64,000 nucleotides of DNA, taken from assembly GCA_944325305.1 (NCBI GenBank), contig CALUZO010000017.1, positions 19,677 through 83,676 on the forward strand, read 5' to 3'. The stretch comes from an uncultured Rikenellaceae bacterium. Its GTDB lineage: Bacteria > Bacteroidota > Bacteroidia > Bacteroidales > Rikenellaceae. The notes beneath the pieces were generated by a model. The model made no database searches. It worked only from the letters and a program-made list of their open reading frames with translations, and had not been told where the DNA came from. The translations under genes were made by a program, and so were the position numbers. How positions within the stretch are numbered: the first letter of the stretch is position 1; every line of letters begins with the position of its first letter. Below, piece by piece: positions 24,913 through 33,415 of this stretch.

Positions 24913-25893
24913 ATGGAAAAACCGTTCCCGGACATATCGGTCGTCATTCCTCTACTCAACGAAGAAGAGTCACTGCCCGAACTGACGGCATGGATCGACA
25001 AGGTCATGAAGCAAAACGGATTTGCTTACGAAATCATATTCATCGATGACGGCTCAAACGACGGTTCATGGGCGACCATAGAGGCTCTTTCCCAAGAATA
25101 TCCCGACATACGTGCCATACGTTTCATGCATAACTACGGGAAAAGCGCAGCCCTCTATACCGGATTCGATGCAGCCCGTGGAGATGTGGTCATCACGATG
25201 GATGCCGACCTTCAGGATTCGCCTGACGAGATACCGGAACTTTACCGCATGATAACCCAGGATGGCTACGATCTTGTTTCGGGATGGAAAAAACTCAGGC
25301 ACGACCCCGCCGGAAAACGAATCCCCAGCAAGTTCTTCAACGCCACGTGTCGCTGCACCTCGGGCATAAAGTTGCACGACTTCAACTGCGGACTCAAGGC
25401 TTACCGTCGCAAGGTAGTCAAAAGCATCGAAGTATTCGGCGAAATGCACCGATACATTCCTATCCTGGCCAAACAGGCAGGATTCGATAAAATAGGCGAA
25501 AAAGTCGTCGACCACCATGCCCGCAAGTTCGGGAAATCAAAGTATGGATGGGAACGAATGATAAAAGGCTATCTCGACCTGCTTACGGTGATGTTCATAA
25601 CCCGCTTTGCCAAAAGTCCCATGTACTTTTTCGGATCGCTGGGAACAATATCCTTTCTCATGGGGGGTGCAACAACCATATGGGTCATTGTTGAGAAACT
25701 TGTCAAACAAAGCAAGGGTATGTATGTCCGCGGAATCACAGACCAACCGCTGTTTTATATCGCAATACTTGCGATAATTCTCGGTGCAATGCTGTTCCTG
25801 GCAGGATTCTTGGGAGAATTGATAAGCCGGAACTCTTCGGACCGCAACAAATACCTAATAGACGAAACAATTGATAACAAAGAAAAAAAATGA
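24913..25893 (+). CDS. Polyprenyl-phosphate glycosyltransferase (GT2, DPM/GtrB-like)
   Basis: The protein has 326 residues. The cytoplasmic GT-A domain shows VVIPLLNEEESLPEL (10-24), FIDDGSNDGS, ITMDADLQDSPDEIPEL (the DxD-type site) and FNCGLKAYRR. Two C-terminal membrane segments (YFFGSLGTISFLMGGATTIW and LFYIAILAIILGAMLFLAGF) are typical of GtrB/ArnC/DPM-like enzymes that transfer a sugar from a nucleotide donor to polyprenyl phosphate. The donor sugar cannot be read from sequence. It overlaps the next gene by 4 bases (ATGA). Confidence 0.88.
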   Translation: MEKPFPDISVVIPLLNEEESLPELTAWIDKVMKQNGFAYEIIFIDDGSNDGSWATIEALSQEYPDIRAIRFMHNYGKSAALYTGFDAARGDVVITMDADLQDSPDEIPELYRMITQDGYDLVSGWKKLRHDPAGKRIPSKFFNATCRCTSGIKLHDFNCGLKAYRRKVVKSIEVFGEMHRYIPILAKQAGFDKIGEKVVDHHARKFGKSKYGWERMIKGYLDLLTVMFITRFAKSPMYFFGSLGTISFLMGGATTIWVIVEKLVKQSKGMYVRGITDQPLFYIAILAIILGAMLFLAGFLGELISRNSSDRNKYLIDETIDNKEKK

Positions 25894-26354
25894 TACAAAG
25901 AATACAGTCCCTATACCTGCTGTGTGCAGTGATCGTGCTGGTATTGGCAATAATGCTTCCGATTGGCAACTTCCTCGTCAATGACGAAGAAGTTACACTT
26001 ACCACCCTCATGGTGACTCAAAGCGGAGGTGTCAAAGAGATGGGAAGCTGGCCATTGGCCATACTCTCCATTGCAGCAACCGCACTGCCCTTTATTACCA
26101 TATTCCTTTATAAACGCCGAATGCTCCAAATTAGGCTGTGCCTTTCCGAATTCGTGCTGCTGATCGGATTGCAGGGATTTATTATCTGGGTACTGTCTCT
26201 CAGCAAAAAGACGCTCGCAGAACATGGCGATGTAGTTGCCTCATATTCTGTCCCAGCCATACTGCCGTTGGTAGCAATAATATTAGTGTGGCTCGCCATG
26301 CGCGGCATAATGAAGGACGAAGCACTCATACGTTCGATGAATCGTATCCGTTAA
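25890..26354 (+). CDS. DUF4293-family membrane protein
   Basis: The protein has 154 residues and starts with the family signature MIQRIQSLYLL. Four hydrophobic segments are visible: LLCAVIVLVLAIMLPIGNF, WPLAILSIAATALPFITIFL, LSEFVLLIGLQGFIIWVL and AILPLVAIILVWLAMRGI. A short charged tail follows. DUF4293 is restricted to Bacteroidetes and of unknown function. Its start overlaps the stop of the glycosyltransferase, so the two are translationally coupled. Confidence 0.82.
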   Translation: MIQRIQSLYLLCAVIVLVLAIMLPIGNFLVNDEEVTLTTLMVTQSGGVKEMGSWPLAILSIAATALPFITIFLYKRRMLQIRLCLSEFVLLIGLQGFIIWVLSLSKKTLAEHGDVVASYSVPAILPLVAIILVWLAMRGIMKDEALIRSMNRIR

Positions 26355-26381
26355 AACAGTCGAACGACATCCATATTACAT

Positions 26382-26437
26382 TCAAAAACGGAGAATCCTG
26401 CTTAAAGTAAATTTTAAGCAGGATTCTCCGTTTTTGA
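26382..26437. terminator. Long hairpin terminator
   Basis: A perfect 25-bp stem (26382-26406 with 26413-26437) and 6-base loop. It begins 28 bases after the DUF4293 stop, with A5 on the left arm and T5 on the right, so it can end transcription from the operon and possibly from htpG on the other strand. Confidence 0.8.
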
Positions 26438-26644
26438 TGAATTCTCACAACAGAACCCGAGAAAGACTCTTTTTTCTCATCCTAACTCGGACATACTCTA
26501 CTGCACTAACGACACAATGAACATACTTTGAAGGCAGTTGTACCGATTGGCAGGTATCCATGAGCATCTGCAACAAAACATACTCCTCTCCTCTCTTCCC
26601 TACCCGTATGCGCATTTTGCCGGTCACACAAGAATCATATCTTA

Positions 26645-28705
26645 TTACTTGCCTATCAGTTCGACGCTACGACGTATGAAATTGTCAAGACTTTCGCCCT
26701 TCAACATTCCCGTTGAAAGCAGTGCAAGATCAATCAATTGTTTTACAATCTGATTACCGGCACCTATCTCACGTAACCTGGTATCGCGTTGAGCCGTCAG
26801 GTCACTTACCTTTTTGATAAGTTCCGTTCTCTTGTCCTTTTCTTCGGTCGAAAGTTCCTCTTCCTTTTTATTCTTCAGCACATCGTCGAGGGTTTTCTCT
26901 TCTTTTCGTGCGGCATCTATATCCTCGTTGACCTTCTTTAGTCCATCTCCGTACTCTTTCTCTACGTCGCCGAGTATGTCGATCACCAAAGGATGATTAC
27001 CGTTCACAGTTATAGTGAAATTATCGGGCATCTCCGCATAAAAACGACTCATTGCATCGCCGCTCATCTGAGCCATATCCTTCATACGACGCGTATACTC
27101 GTTCTGCGTAATGACAACAGGTGCATCCTTGGCATCCAAAGCCTCGAACGAAACATTATAATGCACCTTGTCCTCATGCGGCAACTGCACCTCGAATACC
27201 GGACGCAATATCTCCTGCTGTGCGGAACTGAGGCTCATCTTTAGATCCGTATCCTTCTGTATCAGCCTATCGACTACATCCGAGTCCACACGCACGAAAC
27301 GTACATCCTGATTCTTGTGCTCGTACCAGTTTATGAAATGGTTTTCCAGCGGACCGTCCATCACAAGTACGTTATAGCCCTTGGCTTTGGCGGCTTCGAC
27401 AAATGTGTAATTGGCCGTCACATCCTTGGCATACAGATAGATAAGCGTACCGTGCTTGTCTGTCTGGTTATCCTTGACGAGAGCATTGTACTCTTCGAAA
27501 GTATAATACTTGCCATCGGTATCCTTGACAAGCGTAAAGCCCATGGCTTTGTCCGCGAATTTTTCATCCGTAATGATACCGTATTGAATGAACACCTTCA
27601 GGTCGTCCCACTTTTTCTCGAAATCCTGACGAGAGTTAGTGAAAAGTTCCTGCAAACGTTCCGCAACCTTACGTGTGATATATGAACTTATCTTCTTAAC
27701 GTTGCTGTCGCTTTGCAGATAGCTTCGGGATACATTCAACGGAATATCCGGAGAGTCTATAACACCGTGCAGCAATGTGAGGAATTCGGGAACTATGCCT
27801 TCGACCGAATCGGTAACATAAACCTGATTGCAGTACAACTGTATCTTGTTTTTCTGTATCTCGAAGTTGTTGCGAATCTTCGGGAAATACAGTATCCCCG
27901 TCAAGTGGAACGGATAGTCTATATTGAGATGGATATGGAACAACGGATCCTCAGCCATCGGATAGAGTTTGTGATAGAACTCGGCATACTCCTCTTCCGT
28001 AATATCGCCCGGTTTGCGAGTCCAGAGAGGATTGGTATCGTTTATTATCAGATCCTTGTCCGTATCGACATATTTGCCGTCTTTCCACTCTTTCTCCTTG
28101 CCGAAGGCAATGGGCACCGGCAGGAAAGCGCAGTACTTTTTCAGAAGGCCGAGTATTTTATCATAATTGGCAAATTCCGCACTCTCTTCCGATATGTACA
28201 TGATTATGTCGGTACCGCGTTCGCGCTTTTCGTCGATCTCTTCGAGCGTGAATTCGGGCGTACCGCCGCATGTCCACACAACGGTCTTGGCATTCTCCTT
28301 ATAAGATTGGGTCCGAATCTCAACCTTGTCGGCAACCATGAACGAAGAGTAGAAGCCAAGTCCGAAATGGCCGATAATAGCCTGATTCTGATATTTCTTC
28401 ATAAACTCTTCGGCTCCGGAGAAAGCTATCTGGTTGATGTATTTATCGACTTCTTCGGCAGTCATGCCTATCCCGTGGTCCGAGATTGTCAGCGTACGTT
28501 TGTCCGTATCGAGCGAAACGTGTATAGTCAGGTCGCCCAATTCGCCCTTGTAGTCGCCCTTTGCCTCTATGGCCTTCATTTTCTGCGTAGCGTCTACGGC
28601 ATTCGAGACGACTTCGCGCAGAAAGATTTCATGGTCGGAATAAAGGAATTTTTTGATGATGGGGAAGATATTCTCTGTAGTTACCCCTATTTTGCCACTT
28701 TGCAT
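26645..28705 (-). CDS. htpG: Molecular chaperone HtpG (Hsp90)
   Basis: The protein has 686 residues from the ATG at 28705 (MQSGKIGVTTENIFPI), the start common to the family; an ATG ten codons upstream is possible. The GHKL ATPase signatures include LREVVSNAVDA, ISDHGIGMT (D and G of the nucleotide site), GHFGLGFYSSFMVAD and GTDIIMYI. The middle domain has the client and ATP-contact region NVSRSYLQSD, and the C-terminus dimerises. A charged segment near 600 (EEKTLDDVLKNKKEEELSTE) resembles that of other Bacteroidetes HtpG. It is monocistronic. Confidence 0.96.
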   Translation of the reverse strand: MQSGKIGVTTENIFPIIKKFLYSDHEIFLREVVSNAVDATQKMKAIEAKGDYKGELGDLTIHVSLDTDKRTLTISDHGIGMTAEEVDKYINQIAFSGAEEFMKKYQNQAIIGHFGLGFYSSFMVADKVEIRTQSYKENAKTVVWTCGGTPEFTLEEIDEKRERGTDIIMYISEESAEFANYDKILGLLKKYCAFLPVPIAFGKEKEWKDGKYVDTDKDLIINDTNPLWTRKPGDITEEEYAEFYHKLYPMAEDPLFHIHLNIDYPFHLTGILYFPKIRNNFEIQKNKIQLYCNQVYVTDSVEGIVPEFLTLLHGVIDSPDIPLNVSRSYLQSDSNVKKISSYITRKVAERLQELFTNSRQDFEKKWDDLKVFIQYGIITDEKFADKAMGFTLVKDTDGKYYTFEEYNALVKDNQTDKHGTLIYLYAKDVTANYTFVEAAKAKGYNVLVMDGPLENHFINWYEHKNQDVRFVRVDSDVVDRLIQKDTDLKMSLSSAQQEILRPVFEVQLPHEDKVHYNVSFEALDAKDAPVVITQNEYTRRMKDMAQMSGDAMSRFYAEMPDNFTITVNGNHPLVIDILGDVEKEYGDGLKKVNEDIDAARKEEKTLDDVLKNKKEEELSTEEKDKRTELIKKVSDLTAQRDTRLREIGAGNQIVKQLIDLALLSTGMLKGESLDNFIRRSVELIGK

Positions 28706-28828
28706 ATGATTATGTTTTTGATTGTTCTCCGGCATCGGTATGTTTCAATTAATGTGCCATCGCTATGAAAATGACATTTCGGCAGACATCGAACCGAACC
28801 CACTGACATTCGGTTGTGATTAAACGAA

Positions 28829-28861
28829 AAGGTCTGACAAAAATTCATTTTGTCAGACCTT
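28829..28861 (-). terminator. Hairpin terminator of the guaB-thioesterase unit
   Basis: A perfect 14-bp stem (28829-28842 with 28848-28861) with a 5-base loop, 26 bases past the stop of the thioesterase gene, with TTTT-rich flanks on the minus strand. Confidence 0.75.
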
Positions 28862-28887
28862 GCTGTAATATTGCTGTATGTATCCCT

Positions 28888-29292
28888 TTAGAAATAGGGA
28901 GTGAAAAAGTCGAGGAACCATTGCGGTGCGCGTATGGCCCGACGCGTCCGGGCATTCATATATGCCAACATGACCGTACCTTTATTCACCAAATCTCCAG
29001 CTTCGTTGTATATTTCATGGTCGAATACCATCTTGACGGCTGGCAGTTCGCGGAGTCTGATCTTCACCGTTAGCAGGTCATCGTACAGTGCCGGGTGGAA
29101 AAACTCCATCGAGACCGTTTTCACGGGCAACATTATCCCCCTCTCTTCAAGTATCTTATAGGTAGTTCCCATCTCCCGCAAAAGTTCGGTACGAGCGCAT
29201 TCATAATAGTTTACATAGTTGGAATGGTGCACGACACCCATGGCGTCGGTCTCCTTGTAACGTACCCTTATTTTGAATTCCTTCTCGATCAT
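28888..29292 (-). CDS. Acyl-CoA thioesterase (4HBT/YbgC-like hotdog)
   Basis: The protein has 134 residues. The hotdog signature YKETDAMGVVHHSNYVNYYECAR (split here as YKETDAMGVVHH and NYVNYYECAR) gives the catalytic Asp and the HH..NY motif of the 4-hydroxybenzoyl-CoA thioesterase family. The central helix is followed by PVKTVSMEFFHPALYDD and a terminal strand. It hydrolyses acyl-CoA thioesters; chain preference is unknown. It follows guaB by 73 bases and probably shares its transcript, which looks like convenience rather than pathway. Confidence 0.88.
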   Translation of the reverse strand: MIEKEFKIRVRYKETDAMGVVHHSNYVNYYECARTELLREMGTTYKILEERGIMLPVKTVSMEFFHPALYDDLLTVKIRLRELPAVKMVFDHEIYNEAGDLVNKGTVMLAYMNARTRRAIRAPQWFLDFFTPYF

Positions 29293-29365
29293 GCCAAACT
29301 ATCATGCTATGCTCCAGAGATGCCACATATCCGATATCGTGGTAAGACGCCCGTCGGGAAATCAG

Positions 29366-30838
29366 TTACTCTCCTCTCGAATAGTTTGGTGCTTCACGCG
29401 TAATGGTAACGTCGTGCGGATGGCTTTCGAGCATTCCGGAGGCCGTGATGCGCACGAATCTGGCATTCTTGAGGGCTGCGATGTCCTTTGCTCCGCAATA
29501 TCCCATCCCCGCGCGCAAACCGCCCACAACCTGATAAACTACCTCTTTCAGAGAGCCTTTGAACGGCACGCGAGCGGCAATACCTTCCGGTACCAGCTTC
29601 TTTATATCGTCTTCCATATCCTGGAAGTAGCGGTCTTTAGATCCTTGTTGCATAGCTTCCAAAGATCCCATACCGCGGTACGACTTAAACTTACGTCCGT
29701 TATATATGATAGTTTCACCGGGTGATTCTTCCACTCCGGCAAACATCGAACCGGCCATTATACAGTCGGCACCTGCGGCCAGAGCCTTGACGACATCGCC
29801 TGTATAACGGATGCCTCCGTCGGCGATGATAGGCACATCCATATCCTTGACAGCCTGTGCCGCGTCGTAGATGGCGGATAACTGCGGAACGCCAACGCCT
29901 GCTATAACGCGAGTTGTACATATCGACCCCGGACCGATACCGACTTTGATCCCGTCGGCACCTGCTTTCGCAAGATGAAGAGCGGCTTCGGCCGTTGCGA
30001 TATTACCAACCACCACATCTATATCCGGGAATGCATTCTTGACCTTCTTAAGCATCTCGCCCACGTTTACATGATGACCGTGCGCGGTATCTATCACGAT
30101 CGCATCCACACCGGCTTCATACAACGCCGAGACACGCTCCATCGTATCGGCAGTAATACCCACGGCTGCGGCAACCCGCAGACGACCCTTTTCGTCTTTC
30201 GAGGCGTTGGGATTTGTCGCCACCTTTGTGATGTCCTTGTATGTGAGCAAGCCGACCAATTTACCTTCTTTGTCAATGACCGGGAGTTTCTCGATCTTGT
30301 TTTGCAACAATATGTCGGATGCGTGCTGCAAATCCGGGTTATATGTCGTAATAAGACCTTCCTTGGTCATTACTTCGTCGATCTTGCGTTTCATGTCTTT
30401 CTGGAAACGAAGGTCGCGGTTTGTCACAATACCTATCAGTGTATTATCTTGTGCTACAACGGGAATGCCGCCTATCTTGTGCTCTTTCATAAGTCTGAGA
30501 GCATCACCGACCGTATTATCCTTCGAAATGGTGATCGGGTCGTATATCATCCCGTTCTCGGCACGTTTCACCTTACGGACATGAGCGGCCTGTGCTGCGA
30601 TAGGCATATTTTTATGGATAACACCTATACCGCCTTCGCGAGCGAGTGCGATAGCAAGATCGGCCTCCGTTACCGTATCCATGGCGGCGGAGACTATCGG
30701 TGTATTGATAGGTATGTTTCTTGAAAAACGCGAAGCGATATTTACCGTCCTCGGGAGGACTTCGGAATAGGCCGGAATCAACAGTACGTCGTCGAAAGTA
30801 AGGCCTTCTGTCTGGATTTTTTCGTTTGCAAAAGACAT
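29366..30838 (-). CDS. guaB: Inosine-5'-monophosphate dehydrogenase
   Basis: The protein has 490 residues from the ATG at 30838 ([20 protein letters not shown]); an 18-codon upstream extension lacks support. It converts IMP to XMP with NAD+, the committed step to GMP. The TIM barrel is interrupted by a CBS pair (about 95-205, with [18 protein letters not shown] and [16 protein letters not shown]). The catalytic loop [15 protein letters not shown] has the nucleophilic Cys, and the flap has the [10 protein letters not shown] segment. A promoter lies at 30860. Confidence 0.97.
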   Translation of the reverse strand: MSFANEKIQTEGLTFDDVLLIPAYSEVLPRTVNIASRFSRNIPINTPIVSAAMDTVTEADLAIALAREGGIGVIHKNMPIAAQAAHVRKVKRAENGMIYDPITISKDNTVGDALRLMKEHKIGGIPVVAQDNTLIGIVTNRDLRFQKDMKRKIDEVMTKEGLITTYNPDLQHASDILLQNKIEKLPVIDKEGKLVGLLTYKDITKVATNPNASKDEKGRLRVAAAVGITADTMERVSALYEAGVDAIVIDTAHGHHVNVGEMLKKVKNAFPDIDVVVGNIATAEAALHLAKAGADGIKVGIGPGSICTTRVIAGVGVPQLSAIYDAAQAVKDMDVPIIADGGIRYTGDVVKALAAGADCIMAGSMFAGVEESPGETIIYNGRKFKSYRGMGSLEAMQQGSKDRYFQDMEDDIKKLVPEGIAARVPFKGSLKEVVYQVVGGLRAGMGYCGAKDIAALKNARFVRITASGMLESHPHDVTITREAPNYSRGE

Positions 30839-30859
30839 AGGTAGAATTTCTTTTGCCCA

Positions 30860-30893
30860 CAAAGATACACATAATCCGCGAAACCTCGGCAAA
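30860..30893 (-). promoter_or_regulatory. guaB promoter
   Basis: Minus-strand TTTG (30890-30893), 22 bases, TATCTTTG (30860-30867), about 22 bases before the guaB ATG. The spacing is slightly long. Confidence 0.6.
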
Positions 30894-31141
30894 ACATGTT
30901 GGATTATTTAACAATTATTTAGCACATCGGGAAGTCCTGCAGAAAATGCAGCAACCTGTCGGCAGAGCCACATGCAGACAAAGTCGCAGCCGGAAAAAGT
31001 TCGAAAAAAGACATGAGACTACCCACTAACGAGAGTTGTCAGAAATTCTCAAATACAGCAACGAGAAACAGCAATAACTCTCTCGGACAAAAATGGCAGG
31101 GCTCAATTTAGGACCGGAGCCGACGACGCCAAATAAACGGG

Positions 31142-31927
31142 TCAGACAAATTCGACCTTCAACTGCTCGCCTGAGGAAGCCGCCGATGAGACAGAGTGCA
31201 TAATGGGTTCGCATAATCTGACATCTCCATTATTTCTAACGGTTGCGGTTCCTTTGAACGCGCGTCCGCCCATTCTCACACGTACATGGTATATATCGGG
31301 AGGTGGCAAAAGTTTTAATGCCGATCCCGCACGTACAGCATGTCCATCGTTCAAGCAGCCAAGCAGAAAGTAATCATAACCCAGCAGTCTGGAGGCAGCA
31401 GCAATATCGCCACGTTCGACATACCCGCGTATCACAGTCGAACTGACCTTTGAACTGCCGACATCGCAGCGAGGAACACGGTAATATTCAAAGCCCAACT
31501 TCAAGGCCATATCGGACATGGATGCTGGTCCGCCCTGCTTGCCGGCCCCGAAATGGTGGTTGTAACCCGCAACATAAACCTTCATACCGATCCTGCCAAC
31601 AAGATATTCACTGATAAAGACGTCGTATGGCACTTTGCTGAACTCACGGTCGAAAGAGACAACAATAAGATTATCTATCCCGACGGCATCCAACAATTCT
31701 ATTTTTTCCGGCAGCGTATTCAACAGTCGCACCCCCTGCGGATCGAGAACTTCGCGTGGATGCGGCGAGAAAGTCACGACGACACTCTCCCCGTCTCTTT
31801 CATGGGCAAGCCTCATCACTGTATCCAACAAGACACGATGCCCTCTGTGTACGCCGTCGTAAGACCCTACGGTAACGACAGCATTGCGAAAAACAGGAAG
31901 TCCTTCAAATCCACTGAATACCCTCAT
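31142..31927 (-). CDS. FAD synthetase-like protein, shortened RibF
   Basis: The protein has 261 residues against about 305-320 for bifunctional RibF. The N-terminal FMN adenylyltransferase domain is intact: VTVGSYDGVHRGHR (19-32), VTFSPHPREVL, AGYNHHFGAGK and SSTVIRGYVERGDI. The C-terminal flavokinase barrel is abbreviated: the GFPTAN ATP loop and the catalytic Glu region are not recognisable, leaving only a diverged beta segment (IYHVRVRMGGRAFKGTATV). So it may adenylate FMN without phosphorylating riboflavin, or be regulatory. Its start codon abuts the rex stop. Confidence 0.8.
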   Translation of the reverse strand: MRVFSGFEGLPVFRNAVVTVGSYDGVHRGHRVLLDTVMRLAHERDGESVVVTFSPHPREVLDPQGVRLLNTLPEKIELLDAVGIDNLIVVSFDREFSKVPYDVFISEYLVGRIGMKVYVAGYNHHFGAGKQGGPASMSDMALKLGFEYYRVPRCDVGSSKVSSTVIRGYVERGDIAAASRLLGYDYFLLGCLNDGHAVRAGSALKLLPPPDIYHVRVRMGGRAFKGTATVRNNGDVRLCEPIMHSVSSAASSGEQLKVEFV

Positions 31928-32575
31928 TTACATATTGTTTTCTTCGCTCTCTTTGACAAGGTAGGCAACCTTCTCGAGCAATGTCGTTATATCATAATTC
32001 TCCACTACTATGCCGCGCGGAAAGTTGAGAGGTTTGGACGTAAAGTTGAGTACGCCCTTTATGCCAGCGTTGATTATCGGCACCACAAGTTCCGAAGCAA
32101 CCTCGGTAGGCGAAGAAAGTACGATAATGTTTATGTCCATTTCGTCTACCATTTTCTCGAAATCGTCCATGTGCAGACAGGGTATTCCGTCGATATTTTT
32201 CCCAACCTTTTTGGGATCTATATCGAACGAGGCCACAATACGCAGATTCAGTCCTTTCTGGTTGAAATATTTGGTTATGGCCTGTCCCAAATGCCCCATG
32301 CCGATAACTGCAACGTGCATCGGCGAGGCACTGTCCAATATAGAACCGATGAATTCGATCAGCACCTCGACATCATAGCCCTTCTTGGTGTCGCTCGAGA
32401 AACCTATCAGCATCAAGTCCCTACGCACCTGAACGGCAGTAATACCATGAATTCCGGCCAATACGTGCGAAAATATATGGCTGATACCCTGCGCGTGGAG
32501 ATTCATCAAGGTACGGCGATACTCACTGAGGCGTTCGATGGTCTTCTCGGGTATATTACTCGGCAGACTGCTCAT
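31928..32575 (-). CDS. rex: Redox-sensing transcriptional repressor Rex
   Basis: The protein has 215 residues. An N-terminal winged-helix (PEKTIERLSEYRRTLMNLHA, HGITAVQVRRDLMLIGF) precedes a Rossmann domain with GMGHLGQA, the NADH/NAD+ sensor site, and a domain-swapped C-terminal helix. Rex represses fermentative and energy genes when NAD+/NADH is high. The gene precedes the RibF-like gene with no intergenic bases. A -7 element at 32595 drives the pair. No textbook Rex operator was found in this window. Confidence 0.95.
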   Translation of the reverse strand: MSSLPSNIPEKTIERLSEYRRTLMNLHAQGISHIFSHVLAGIHGITAVQVRRDLMLIGFSSDTKKGYDVEVLIEFIGSILDSASPMHVAVIGMGHLGQAITKYFNQKGLNLRIVASFDIDPKKVGKNIDGIPCLHMDDFEKMVDEMDINIIVLSSPTEVASELVVPIINAGIKGVLNFTSKPLNFPRGIVVENYDITTLLEKVAYLVKESEENNM

Positions 32576-32594
32576 GTTCCATATTTTTTATCCA

Positions 32595-32602
32595 CAAATA
32601 TA
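32595..32602 (-). promoter_or_regulatory. Putative rex -7 promoter
   Basis: TATATTTG on the minus strand ends 19 bases before the rex ATG, giving a leader of about 14 bases. It is 21 bases from the divergent -7 element of the HAD gene. Confidence 0.55.
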
Positions 32603-32623
32603 AGCAAACCCGGCGAAAAGAGA

Positions 32624-32631
32624 TATCTTTG
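32624..32631 (+). promoter_or_regulatory. Putative -7 promoter of the HAD phosphatase gene
   Basis: TATCTTTG fits TAnnTTTG, 18 bases before the ATG at 32650, so the mRNA would be almost leaderless. It also rules out the in-frame TTG at 32629 as a start. Confidence 0.55.
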
Positions 32632-32649
32632 AGGCAAAAATTGAACAAG

Positions 32650-33303
32650 ATGGTCAAAGGAGTCATATTCGACATGGACGGCGTACTGGTCGACAACAAG
32701 AAGGCACACATCGAAGCATTCGTTAATTTCTGTGCGCTTCACGGCATCGACATCAAAGGGATGGATCTCAGCTGGATGTACGGCAAAGGCAATGATGAGA
32801 TCATTCCGCGTCTTCTTCCAAAACACATTATCGAAAAATACGGCATCAAGGCGCTTGGCGACGAAAAGGAAGCGGTTTACCGAAAAGCGTATGCGTCGAA
32901 CATGAAACCCGTACCGGGGCTGATACGGTTTCTCGACGACCTGTACTCCAACAACGTAATCATAGCGGTAGGTTCATCGGCCCCTGTCGAGAACATAGAT
33001 TTCGTACTGGACGGTCTCGGGATACGCAAGTACTTTTCGGTGTTCGTCAACGGCGATATGGTACCCAGAGCCAAACCCGATCCGGCCATATATCTGCTTT
33101 CGCTCGAAAAACTCGGACTTGCGGCTTCGGAATGCATCGTGATGGAGGATTCGTTTGCCGGAATCGAATCGGCCAACAATGCAGGAATAAAGGTCGTCGC
33201 CTTAGCTACAACCAATACGGCCGAAGCACTAACAAGGGCCAAAGTCGAAATGATAGTTCCCGACTTCACATCTTTATCGTACAGCAAGATTGCCGAATTA
33301 TGA
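32650..33303 (+). CDS. HAD-superfamily phosphatase / beta-phosphoglucomutase-like
   Basis: The protein has 217 residues from the ATG at 32650. HAD motifs: FDMDGVLVD (nucleophile D at 8, acid D at 10), GSS (motif II), K in RAKPDPAIY (motif III) and MEDSFAGIESA (motif IV). The alpha-helical cap lies between motifs I and II, as in subclass IA enzymes such as PgmB and GPH phosphatases. The substrate, a phosphosugar or similar, cannot be assigned. Confidence 0.85.
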   Translation: MVKGVIFDMDGVLVDNKKAHIEAFVNFCALHGIDIKGMDLSWMYGKGNDEIIPRLLPKHIIEKYGIKALGDEKEAVYRKAYASNMKPVPGLIRFLDDLYSNNVIIAVGSSAPVENIDFVLDGLGIRKYFSVFVNGDMVPRAKPDPAIYLLSLEKLGLAASECIVMEDSFAGIESANNAGIKVVALATTNTAEALTRAKVEMIVPDFTSLSYSKIAEL

Positions 33304-33356
33304 GACTGTGACGTCGTTACGCAACTCTCCGCCCAACGTCACACCGCAAACGACCA

Positions 33357-33403
33357 CTCTAAACTACAATAGCCGGGAAATTCCCGGCTATTGTAGTTTA
33401 GAG
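33357..33403. terminator. Bidirectional long hairpin terminator
   Basis: A perfect inverted repeat of at least 20 bp (33357-33376 with 33384-33403) with a short loop lies between the stops of convergent genes at 33303 and 33416. Symmetry suggests it serves both. Confidence 0.8.
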
Positions 33404-33415
33404 GCATGTGACTAC

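Noticed and set aside
27713..28768. 351-codon ORF on the + strand
   Set aside because: It is antisense to htpG, whose protein is fully recognisable; the antisense frame has no family and is a codon-bias shadow.
29715..30276. Reverse-strand short ORFs in guaB
   Set aside because: Arginine-rich frames are out-of-frame readings of guaB.
31553..32632. 359-codon ORF on the + strand
   Set aside because: It runs antisense to ribF-like and rex, both clearly real, and contains the rex promoter.
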